In this document: one piece after another, positions 1 through 8,742 of the stretch
Position numbering within the stretch: position 1 is the first letter of the stretch
Layout: each line of letters starts with the position of its first letter
Made by a program: the position numbers and the translations under genes
Notes under the pieces: model-generated
Seen by the model: only the letters and a program-made list of their open reading frames with translations
What the model was told of the DNA's origin: nothing
The model's database searches: none
DNA from: Deltaproteobacteria bacterium
GTDB taxonomy: Bacteria > Desulfobacterota > Desulfobulbia > Desulfobulbales > SURF-16
Direction of reading: 5' to 3'
Assembly (NCBI GenBank): GCA_029939635.1
Contig: JAOZSN010000001.1
Location: 17,632 to 81,631 of the forward strand
Length of the DNA stretch: 64,000 nucleotides

Positions 1-3000
1 CCACTATTTTCAAACACCGTTTCGCTGACCACAGCGTTGGTATCGACAATAGTAGTGACCGCAAACTCATTGACATCTGCAACTGAAACCGTAAAGGCTC
101 TACTATCGGTATTACCATCCTCATCCATGCCATGCAAAATGGCGTCATAGACATTATCGCCATTGCCATCAACGGCAGCCTCAAAATTTCTGGCAATCAT
201 ACTGACCACACCCGTACTTGCATCAACGCTGAACAGGCCGGCATCAGCACCGCTCAAGGTGTAGGTAACATTGCCTATGGGAGTATCACCACTCAAACTC
301 GGCACGCTACTAGTAAAGATAACATTTTCGGCAATAATACTATCGGCAAGGGCATCGATAGTGAAATTCGCTATTTCAACAGCATCGGTCACCTCCACCG
401 TAAAAGCCTCGCTATCACTGTTGCTATCGGCATCAGTGGCGATCAAGGTCACCTCATAGACATTATCACCATTGATATCTGCGGCTGCCTCATAATTTCG
501 GCCAACCATACTGACCACACCCGTACCAGCATCAACAGTGAACAGACCGGCATCTACACCACCAAGGGTATAGATGATGTTGCCAATGGGAGCATCACCA
601 CTTAAACTCGGCACGCTACTAGTAAAGCTGACATTTTCGGCAATAATACTATCGGCAAGGGCATCAATAGTGAAATTCGCTATTTCAACAGCATCGGTCA
701 CCTCCACCGTAAAAGCCTCGCTATCACTGTTGCTATCGGCATCAGTGGCGATCAAGGTCACCTCATAGACATTATCACCATTGCTATCAGCAGCAGCCTC
801 GTAATCTCTGCCAACCATACTGACCACACCGCTATTGGCATCAACGCTGAACTGAGCGGCATCACTACCAGCCAGGCTATAGCTGACTGTACCAATGGGC
901 GCAGCACCACTTAAGTTCGGGGTAACACTGGTAAATCCGACATTCTCGCTGATAACAGTATTAGCAATGGCGTCGATATTAAAGGTGGCAGTTTCAACCA
1001 CATCGCTGACGGTGACGGTAAAATCTTCACTATCCGTATTGCCATCAGCATCAGTGGCGACCAGAGTCACCTCATAGACATTATCACCATTATTATCTAC
1101 AGCAGCCTCAAAGTTTCTGGCAACCATACTAACCACACCGGTACTGGTATTGACGCTGAACAGGCCCGCATCTGTGCCACCAAGACTATAGCTGATATTG
1201 CCAATGGGAGCAGCACCACTTAAGTTCGGGGTAACACTGGTAAATCCGACATTCTCATTGATAACGGTATTGCCAATGGCATCAATGCTGAAGTTAGCAT
1301 CTTCAACCACATCGCTGACGGTGACGGTAAAGGCGGCTTGAGCAGTATTAGCATCAGCATCAGTGGCAACTAAGGTCACCTCATAGACATTATCACCATT
1401 GCTATCAGCAGCAGACTCATAATCTCTGCCAACCATACTCACCACACCGGTACTGGCATCAACGCTGAATAGGCCGGCATCACTACCGCTCAAGGTGTAG
1501 GTGATATTGCCAATAGGTGTGTCGCCATTCAGGTTTGGGGTAACACTGCTAAATACGACATTCTCATTGATAACGGTATTGCCAATGGTATCAATACCGA
1601 AGTTAACGACTTCAACCACGTCGCTGACGGTGGCGGTAAAGGCGGCATTAGCCGAATTAGCATCCTCGTCAATGGCGACCAGGGTCACCTCATAGACATT
1701 ATCGCCATTGCTATCAGCGGCAGTCTCATAATCCCTGGCAACCATACTAACCACACCAGTACTGCTATTAACGGTGAACAGGCCGGCATCTACACCTGCC
1801 AGGCTATAGGTCACGGTGCCAATGGGAGCAGCACCACTTAAATTCGGAGTGACACTGGTAAAAACGCTATTCTCAACTACCGTTGTATTGGCAATGGTAT
1901 CAATGTTGAAGGTGGCGGCTTCAATCACATCACTCACAGTGACAGTAAAGGCTTCACTGGCGCTATTACCATCATCATCAGTGGCAACCAAGGTCACCTC
2001 ATAGACATTATCACCATTATTATCTACAGCAGCCTCATAATCCCTGGCAACCATACTGACCACACCAGTACTGGCATCAACGCTGAACAGGCCGACATCA
2101 GCACCTGACAGGCTATAGGTGACCGTACCAATGGGAGCAGCACCATTTAAGTTTGGTGTGACACTGCTAAAGTCCGAATTTTCATTGACCGTTGTATTGG
2201 CAATGGCATCAATGCCGAAGATGGCAGCTTCAACCACATCGCTGACAGTAACCGTGAATGATTCACTGGCAATATTCGCATCGGTATCAGTGGCAACCAG
2301 AGTCACCTCATAAACATTATCACCATTACTATCTGCAGCAGCCTCATAATCCCTGCTAACCATGCTGACCACACCTGTTCCAGCATCAACGCTGAACAGA
2401 GCAGCATCGCTACCAGCCAGACTATAGGTGACAGCACCAATGGGTGCAGCACCACTTAAAACCGGCGTAACACTGGTGAAAACACTATTCTCGTTGACCG
2501 TTATATCAGCAATGGTATTGATCGTAAAAAGCGCTGATTCAGCGACATTAGACACCGTAACGCTAAAGGCTTCACTGGCGCTATTACCATCATCATCAGT
2601 GGCAACCAAGGTCACCTCATAGACATTATCACCATTATTATCTACAGCAGCCTCAAAGTTTCTGGCAACCATACTGACCACACCGGTACTTGTATTGACG
2701 CTGAACAGGCCAGCATCTGTGCCGCCAAGACTATAGCTAACAGTGCCAATGGGAGCAGCACCACTTAAGTTCGGAGCGCCACTGGTAAAGGCAGCGTTTT
2801 CAGCTACCGTTGTATCGGCAATGGCATCAATGGTAAAGCTGGCCGTTTCCACCACATCGGTGACAGTAACGGTAAAGGCTGCACTGGCGCTGTTGCCATC
2901 ATCATCAGTGGCAACCAGGGTGACATCATAGATATTATCACCATTGCTATCAGCAGCAGCCTCGTAATCTCTGCCAACCATACTCACCACGCCACTACCA

Positions 3001-4110
3001 GTATCAACGCTGAACAGGCCAGCATCTGTGCCGACCAGGCTATAGATAATGGTGCCAATGGGAGTATCACCGCTCAAATTTGGCGTAACGCCAGTAAAGG
3101 CGCTATTTTCAGCCACTGTTGCATTGGCAATGGTATCAATGCTGAAGTTGACGTTTTCCACTCCATCGCTGATTGTGACGCTAAAGGCTTCACTATCCGT
3201 ATTGCCATCATCATCAGTAGCAACCAAGGTGACATCATAGATATTATCACCATTGCTATCAGCAGCAGCCTCGTAATCTCTGCCAACCATACTCACCACG
3301 CCGGTACTGACATCAACACTGAACAGTCCCGCATCTGTACCGGCCAGACTATAGGTAATGGTGCCAATAGGGGTATCACCACTCAGATTTGGCGTAACAC
3401 TGGTAAAGACGCTATTTTCAACCAGCGTTGTATTGGCAATGGCATCAATGCTGAAGGTGGATGCTTCCACCATATCACTGACGGTGACGCTAAAATCTTC
3501 ACTATCCGTATTGCCATCATCATCAGTGGCAACCAGGGTAAGCTCATAGACATTATCGCCATTGCTATCTGCAGCAGCCTCGTAATCTCTGCCAACCATG
3601 CTCACCACACCTGTACCGGCATCAACGCTGAACAGGCCCGCATCCGTGCCGGCCAGACTATAGGTAATGGTGCCAATGGGGGTATCACCACTCAGACTAG
3701 GTGTAACGCCGGTAAAGGCACTATTTTCAACCACGGTTGTATCAGCAATGGCATCGATACTGAAGGTGGCTGTTTCCACCACATCGCTGACAGTGACGGT
3801 AAAATCTTCACTATCCGTATTGCCATCATCATCAGTGGCAACCAGAATCACCTCATAGACATTATCGCCATTGCTATCCACAGCAGCCTCATAATCTCTG
3901 CCAACCATGCTCACCACACCTGTACTGACATCAACGCTAAACAAACCAGCATCCGTGCCCGCCAGGCTATAGGTAATGGTGCCAATAGGGGCATCACCAC
4001 TTAGATTTGGCGTTACACTTGTAAAGACACTATTCTCAACCACCGTTGCATTGCTAATGGCATCAATGCTGAAGTTAACATTTTCCACCACATCGGTAAC
4101 AGTGACGACA
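1..4110 (-). repeat. Tandem cadherin-like repeats, about 309-base period, 13 copies
   Basis: Thirteen copies of a unit of about 303-315 bases (101-105 codons) run in one reading frame of the giant protein. Each unit carries a VVENS..F segment, SLAGTDAGLFSVD, GRDYEA, DSNGDNVYE and ATDDDGN. The last two are acidic loops typical of calcium-binding cadherin-like folds. The copies nearest the left edge (about 250-460 and 555-770) are almost identical, which points to recent duplication. The array continues past base 1. Confidence 0.93.
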
Positions 4111-5726
4111 ATACTCTGATTTATGGTATGTGTACCGGCAGAAACAGCAACATCTACACTGTACATATTGTCTGTGCCTGCATCGGAGGGCATCTCAAAA
4201 TTTGGGGCTGTGATAAAACTTAGATTGCCGCTGTCGTCGATTTGAAAGAGATGGTCATCAGCGCCTGTTCCGGCGATGGCATAGCTCAAAGAGTCATTAT
4301 CTGCATCTGTGGCAATAACCTGATGGACGGTGGTAGTATTCTCTGCGACACTGGCCGTGGCCGAACTGGAAATTACAGGAGGAGCATTATATTCAACACT
4401 AAGTTCTGGGCGAAACTCTTGACCTGCAACCTCTGAACTGGCAAAGGCCCAATAATCAGAACCAAAAAAGGGTGAATCTCCATCCTGATCCAGAAAGGCC
4501 CAGCCTTGGTTAGAGCCAGGGTCAACAGACCATTTCCGCAGAGAGCTTTCCAAACCATTGATGGTGATATAATCATCATCAATGATATCATTAACACCGT
4601 CACCAACTGCATTGGCATCAGCATCACCTGTATCAAAACGGACGCCATTGACCATGCTATTCCAGGTCGTCGTAGACTCATCCCAGCCCACAAGCATCTC
4701 ATGCATGGTTATGGTGGTATCAGAACTGGTATTGTTGATCCATAGCTGCAGAGAGGCAGAGCTAATGGTGGAACCTACGGGTATCTGGCCTAGCCCATCA
4801 CCAAAAAGATTGTCAAAGCGGAGTAACCCTTCAAAGAAATCATCCGAAGAAAACATCCCTCCTTGTTCGTAGGTTACTTGTATATTATCGGCAGTGGTGC
4901 CGTTAGTGGTGTTGTTTCTGTCATCACTATCAAGAAATGTATCCTGTGTCCCACTATAGCCATTGGCATCCCCTTGTTGAAAGGTCGCGGTGAGTAAACG
5001 GGCCTGCCAACTCTGCTGCAGGCCGACGGAGACGGCCAACTGGGATTCAATATTGCCGGTCTGATACTCAAGCTGCCAATCGCCCGCCAGGCTCCCATGA
5101 CCGGTAATATCATCGGAGCCAGCCACATCAGCACCGGTGAGCATGGCGATGGAATCAAGCAGCTGCTGACCTTGCTGAGTGGCAGCAATATTACAGCCGT
5201 AGAAAAGGATGTCGGCCTCCTTGTTCAGACTATCGTTCCAATCGGTCAAGGTGGTGGCATTGGCATTAACTGATGCTGAATCAAGCCAACTATTACCAAG
5301 TTGTACCTGACCATCACTGCCATGGGATATAATATGAATACCATCAACATCTTGAAATTGTACTAAAACATCGCTTATCTGGCTTATGCCATCCTCATTG
5401 GCATTGAGAATAATCACCTCAACCTGGGCATCATCACCCAAAGTACGTACGACATCATCGATAAATTGCTGATAATCTGGGGTGCGGCTATCAATAAAGA
5501 CCAGCTCCAGGCGACTTTCTGCACTCTGTTCTGCTGCCGACTCACTACTCCCCAAGGCAGGGTTCAGCTCTACCTCCAGCACCCCACCATCTCCACCCTG
5601 TTCCACAGAGAGGGAAGAAGTGGCCAGCATGGCTACGCCATCAAGATCTGCTGAAAAAAGCAGTCGAGCCTCAAGCTCTTCATAGTATAGGGCATGGAGC
5701 TGCTTTGTGTGATATTTTCTAGCCAC
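1..5726 (-). CDS. Giant LEPR-XLL / DUF4347 / cadherin-repeat exported protein (C terminus outside window)
   Basis: Partial gene of about 1,908 codons that runs off the left edge, so any C-terminal secretion signal is unseen. The GTG at 5726 is chosen because GGAG lies nine bases upstream. There is no Sec signal peptide. Residues 18-30 (LEARLLFSADLDG) match the LEPR-XLL motif of very large repetitive proteins. Residues about 72-235 form a DUF4347 domain with H135 (ISHG) and C178 (YGCN), spaced like the His/Cys dyad of caspase-like folds. Residues about 247-445 resemble a DNRLRE/CBM96-type beta-sandwich. One divergent and 13 close cadherin-like repeats follow. It is the last visible gene of an operon encoding three HlyD-type proteins and a SecA paralogue, so it is the probable export substrate, acting at the cell surface as an adhesin or secreted enzyme. 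Architecture is seen; function is inferred. Confidence 0.85.
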   Translation of the reverse strand, partial: MARKYHTKQLHALYYEELEARLLFSADLDGVAMLATSSLSVEQGGDGGVLEVELNPALGSSESAAEQSAESRLELVFIDSRTPDYQQFIDDVVRTLGDDAQVEVIILNANEDGISQISDVLVQFQDVDGIHIISHGSDGQVQLGNSWLDSASVNANATTLTDWNDSLNKEADILFYGCNIAATQQGQQLLDSIAMLTGADVAGSDDITGHGSLAGDWQLEYQTGNIESQLAVSVGLQQSWQARLLTATFQQGDANGYSGTQDTFLDSDDRNNTTNGTTADNIQVTYEQGGMFSSDDFFEGLLRFDNLFGDGLGQIPVGSTISSASLQLWINNTSSDTTITMHEMLVGWDESTTTWNSMVNGVRFDTGDADANAVGDGVNDIIDDDYITINGLESSLRKWSVDPGSNQGWAFLDQDGDSPFFGSDYWAFASSEVAGQEFRPELSVEYNAPPVISSSATASVAENTTTVHQVIATDADNDSLSYAIAGTGADDHLFQIDDSGNLSFITAPNFEMPSDAGTDNMYSVDVAVSAGTHTINQSIVVTVTDVVENVNFSIDAISNATVVENSVFTSVTPNLSGDAPIGTITYSLAGTDAGLFSVDVSTGVVSMVGRDYEAAVDSNGDNVYEVILVATDDDGNTDSEDFTVTVSDVVETATFSIDAIADTTVVENSAFTGVTPSLSGDTPIGTITYSLAGTDAGLFSVDAGTGVVSMVGRDYEAAADSNGDNVYELTLVATDDDGNTDSEDFSVTVSDMVEASTFSIDAIANTTLVENSVFTSVTPNLSGDTPIGTITYSLAGTDAGLFSVDVSTGVVSMVGRDYEAAADSNGDNIYDVTLVATDDDGNTDSEAFSVTISDGVENVNFSIDTIANATVAENSAFTGVTPNLSGDTPIGTIIYSLVGTDAGLFSVDTGSGVVSMVGRDYEAAADSNGDNIYDVTLVATDDDGNSASAAFTVTVTDVVETASFTIDAIADTTVAENAAFTSGAPNLSGAAPIGTVSYSLGGTDAGLFSVNTSTGVVSMVARNFEAAVDNNGDNVYEVTLVATDDDGNSASEAFSVTVSNVAESALFTINTIADITVNENSVFTSVTPVLSGAAPIGAVTYSLAGSDAALFSVDAGTGVVSMVSRDYEAAADSNGDNVYEVTLVATDTDANIASESFTVTVSDVVEAAIFGIDAIANTTVNENSDFSSVTPNLNGAAPIGTVTYSLSGADVGLFSVDASTGVVSMVARDYEAAVDNNGDNVYEVTLVATDDDGNSASEAFTVTVSDVIEAATFNIDTIANTTVVENSVFTSVTPNLSGAAPIGTVTYSLAGVDAGLFTVNSSTGVVSMVARDYETAADSNGDNVYEVTLVAIDEDANSANAAFTATVSDVVEVVNFGIDTIGNTVINENVVFSSVTPNLNGDTPIGNITYTLSGSDAGLFSVDASTGVVSMVGRDYESAADSNGDNVYEVTLVATDADANTAQAAFTVTVSDVVEDANFSIDAIGNTVINENVGFTSVTPNLSGAAPIGNISYSLGGTDAGLFSVNTSTGVVSMVARNFEAAVDNNGDNVYEVTLVATDADGNTDSEDFTVTVSDVVETATFNIDAIANTVISENVGFTSVTPNLSGAAPIGTVSYSLAGSDAAQFSVDANSGVVSMVGRDYEAAADSNGDNVYEVTLIATDADSNSDSEAFTVEVTDAVEIANFTIDALADSIIAENVSFTSSVPSLSGDAPIGNIIYTLGGVDAGLFTVDAGTGVVSMVGRNYEAAADINGDNVYEVTLIATDADSNSDSEAFTVEVTDAVEIANFTIDALADSIIAENVIFTSSVPSLSGDTPIGNVTYTLSGADAGLFSVDASTGVVSMIARNFEAAVDGNGDNVYDAILHGMDEDGNTDSRAFTVSVADVNEFAVTTIVDTNAVVSETVFENS

Positions 5727-5729
5727 CGT

Positions 5730-6653
5730 TTAGTTCTCCAGGCTACTCAAATAGGTATCTGCAAAATTGACATCATCCTGGCTCTTACTAAAAACTGAGC
5801 CATCCTGCTCTTTGTCTACTGCACCAGTCGCATCATCCAAGGGAAAACGGACTGTACATTTCAGCCCACCTGGAATGTGATAATCTGGGTTGGGCAGGGC
5901 CAGACGCACTCTGAAAGTTCCACTGGCTGAATCGATCACCCGCTCAACAATATCAACCGTGGCAATATACTCATTCTCCTGCTGTAATTCTGACTGAACT
6001 GCAACCTCCATCCCCTTTTCAATACGACCAAACATGGTGGCAGGCAGAACAACCTCTACCTTGAGAGGGTCAATACAGGCAATACGCAGCAATGGTTCCT
6101 CATCCACAAATTCACCTTTGGAGACAAAGCGTTCCATCACCACCCCAGAGATGGGGCTGCTGATTCGACGCTGATTGAGCATGGCATTGGCCCGTTGCAG
6201 ATCAAGTTTGGCCAAGGTGCGATTCTCCTTGGCCTTTTGCAGACGATAGCGGGCAATGGCTACCTCTGTTTCAGCTTCATCTTTTTTCTGAGTGGAGATG
6301 GCCTTGCTGATAAACAGGTCATCAAGTCGATCATAGGCCCGCTCGGCAAAGGCCAGTTTTTCCTGCTGCAGCTTGATCTCCCCCTCAATCTTGGTCTGGG
6401 CCCCAGCCCTGGCCACCGTTGCCCTTTCAACCGAGGAATCGAGCAGGACCAACACATCTCCAGCCTTAACCTCATCACTCTTTTCAACCTTAATAGAGCG
6501 AATCACCCCACCCATGGGGGTGCCGACATTAACCATCTCACTGGGTTCAATAAGACCGTCAAACAGTGGAGATTCAGCCTGCACCGTGGCACTCAGCCCC
6601 AGGGCACAGACAAGGATCATACAAAAAACTATTTTTTTGCCATTATTCATCAT
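5730..6653 (-). CDS. HlyD/RND-type periplasmic adaptor protein
   Basis: A 307-residue membrane-fusion protein. It has an N-terminal signal sequence (about residues 1-26, ending VQAES), a first biotinyl-lipoyl half (GGVIRSIKVEKSDEVKAGD), a long coiled-coil hairpin (about 80-160), the second lipoyl half (RRISSPISGVVMERFVSKGE) and a beta-barrel region. Adaptors of this type link an inner-membrane exporter to a TolC channel. The start has GAGAGG eight bases upstream and an ATG-ATG pair. Its stop lies three bases from the start of the giant-protein gene, so the two are translationally close. No RND pump or ABC exporter gene is adjacent; the partners on offer are the SecA paralogue and the two other HlyD fusions. 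Confidence 0.88.
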   Translation of the reverse strand: MMNNGKKIVFCMILVCALGLSATVQAESPLFDGLIEPSEMVNVGTPMGGVIRSIKVEKSDEVKAGDVLVLLDSSVERATVARAGAQTKIEGEIKLQQEKLAFAERAYDRLDDLFISKAISTQKKDEAETEVAIARYRLQKAKENRTLAKLDLQRANAMLNQRRISSPISGVVMERFVSKGEFVDEEPLLRIACIDPLKVEVVLPATMFGRIEKGMEVAVQSELQQENEYIATVDIVERVIDSASGTFRVRLALPNPDYHIPGGLKCTVRFPLDDATGAVDKEQDGSVFSKSQDDVNFADTYLSSLEN

Positions 6654-6729
6654 TAAAAAACCTCTCTTATTCTGTAATAGTTCACCAGGACGACTAAACT
6701 TAACGAAATATAAATCTGTAAAAGTTTAC

Positions 6730-8742
6730 CTATTCTAGGCTACCGCTAAAGGCCAACCTACGCCCCAGCTGCTTGTCAAGCTGGAGCAGATTGCGGCGCA
6801 GTCGTTTATGATGCTGCTGGGTTTTAAATTGTGCACCTCGCAAGGCAAGATGGCTTATTTTTTGGATTAATGGATATTTTCTTACGAGCAAAAGAGCAAG
6901 AACGTCAAGGGACATCCGCCCCTTTTGCTGCTGCAATAATTCATCATTGAGGGACAAGATACACTCATAACTGCCGGGATCTCCCTGGCGTCCACAGCGA
7001 CCAAATAGTTGCCGATCAATACGCAGGGCCTCATTTTGTTCAGTGGCAATAACATGCAGACCACCAGCCGCTGCCACCCCGGCACCTAAAGGAATATCAG
7101 TTCCCCGTCCAGCCATATTGGTGGCCACGGTAATCTGTCCTGGCTGACCAGCTAAAGCGATAATCTCTGCCTCGTGGGCATCCTGCCTGGCATTAAGAAC
7201 CTGATGCTTGATGCCAGCCAGGGTAAGCAATGCACTTACATGCTCGGAATCAGCCAAAGACCTGGTGCCAATGAGGACAGGACGACCAGCACTGCTGATG
7301 GCCACTACTTGTTTAATAACGGCCTGCCATTTGCTGGTTCGATCCGCCAAGACATGGACACCCTTATTTAGGCGACAACAGGGGCGATGGGTGGCTACCC
7401 GTTGTACCTGCAGATCATACACCGACCATAACTCACCACTCACCTCATTCACCGTGCCGCTCATACCAGCCAGACGTAAATATCTCCGAAAAAAACGTTG
7501 ATAGGTCAGGCGAGCAAGTGTTTGTCGCTGGCTACTGATGGTGCATTTTTCCTTAATCTCAATCATCTGATGCAGCCCGCGCTGCCAGGAGCGATCTGCC
7601 ATGGGGCGACCGGTATTCTCGTCAATAATGACCACCTTTCCCTCAGTAAGCAGATAATGACGATCACGATGATAGAGCTCACAGGCCACCAAGGCTTGAC
7701 AGGCAAGTTCCTGCCGCCGTCTCTGCCCAGCCCAGACACCACCGGCCTCAGCACTTATCTCTGCCAGGCGCTGACTGCCCTTGTCACTCAGCGCAACACT
7801 ACGCCCCTGCATATCTATGGTATAATCAAGACCAACCTCAAGCTGACTGGCAAAGAACATGGCCGTACGATAGAGCTTGTTTTCATCCTCAGTGGCAATT
7901 TCTTTAGAAAGCAGCAAGGGCGTCCGTGCCTCATCAATGAGCACACTGTCAGCCTCATCAATAATGGCAAAACAAAGCCCCCTGAGCAGGGGCTTTTGCT
8001 TAGAGTCATCACTCAACACAGCCAATTTACGGCGCAGATGACCCTGCTCATTATCCAGCACCATCCGATCACGTAGATAATCAAAGGCCACCTGCTTGTT
8101 GGTGCAATAGGTAATATCACAGTCATAGGCAGCACGACAGGCATCACTATCCATGGCTGCGGTAACCGTCCCCACCGTGAGGCCCAAGGCCTGGTAAAGA
8201 GGGGCCATGGTTTCAGCATCTCGACAGACCAGATATTCATTCACTGTAATGACATGGACAGGAATCCCGGCCAGGGCTGCAGTAGCAGCAGCCAGAGTGG
8301 CGGTGAGGGTCTTGCCTTCTCCGGTATCCAGCTCAGCCACCCGGCCCTGGATCATAATCCAGCCTCCCATGAGTTGGCTATCATAATGCCGCATACCTAA
8401 GGTGCGCTGGGCCATTTCCCTGATAAGAGCAAAAGCCTGGATAATCAATGCACGGTCAAGTCCCTGCTGACGGAGCTGTTGACTGACAGCAGCAAGCTGC
8501 TCCAAAATATCGCTTTCAGCTAAACCAATAAGTTCTTTGCCCTGCATGTTGATGGCTGCCACCACCTCAGCACAATGGTTATAACGAGAATTCAATGTCC
8601 GATTAAACAAACCCTGTAGTCCATGGCCACAGCTGTCCAGCCAGCCCACATCCTGCCCCTTTTTCTCAGGATAGGCACCCCTGAGTAGTCCTGGACGCAG
8701 GCAATTGCCTATTTTTTGTATTTTCAACAATTCATCAAACAT
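6730..8742 (-). CDS. SecA-like ATPase (shortened SecA paralogue)
   Basis: A 670-residue protein with the SecA motor core. Visible motifs are Walker A TGEGKT (140-145), Walker B IIDEADSVLIDEARTPL (260-276), the preprotein-crosslinking region (about 280-400, with VVIIDENTGRPM and GLHQMIEIKE), NMAGRGTDI (542-550) and the arginine-finger helix QLFGRCGRQGD (578-588). Only about 70 residues follow, where housekeeping SecA has some 250-300 more. The helical wing, most of the scaffold and the zinc-binding SecB tail are therefore missing. It overlaps the upstream M50-HlyD gene by eight bases and precedes the HlyD and giant-protein genes. SecA drives polypeptides through SecYEG using ATP; here it is inferred to be a dedicated motor for the giant protein, not the essential SecA. 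Confidence 0.88.
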   Translation of the reverse strand: MFDELLKIQKIGNCLRPGLLRGAYPEKKGQDVGWLDSCGHGLQGLFNRTLNSRYNHCAEVVAAINMQGKELIGLAESDILEQLAAVSQQLRQQGLDRALIIQAFALIREMAQRTLGMRHYDSQLMGGWIMIQGRVAELDTGEGKTLTATLAAATAALAGIPVHVITVNEYLVCRDAETMAPLYQALGLTVGTVTAAMDSDACRAAYDCDITYCTNKQVAFDYLRDRMVLDNEQGHLRRKLAVLSDDSKQKPLLRGLCFAIIDEADSVLIDEARTPLLLSKEIATEDENKLYRTAMFFASQLEVGLDYTIDMQGRSVALSDKGSQRLAEISAEAGGVWAGQRRRQELACQALVACELYHRDRHYLLTEGKVVIIDENTGRPMADRSWQRGLHQMIEIKEKCTISSQRQTLARLTYQRFFRRYLRLAGMSGTVNEVSGELWSVYDLQVQRVATHRPCCRLNKGVHVLADRTSKWQAVIKQVVAISSAGRPVLIGTRSLADSEHVSALLTLAGIKHQVLNARQDAHEAEIIALAGQPGQITVATNMAGRGTDIPLGAGVAAAGGLHVIATEQNEALRIDRQLFGRCGRQGDPGSYECILSLNDELLQQQKGRMSLDVLALLLVRKYPLIQKISHLALRGAQFKTQQHHKRLRRNLLQLDKQLGRRLAFSGSLE

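Noticed and set aside
271..3858. Series of plus-strand frames of about 62 codons spaced by 303-315 bases
   Set aside because: They are antisense shadows of the cadherin repeats of the minus-strand giant gene and follow its period.
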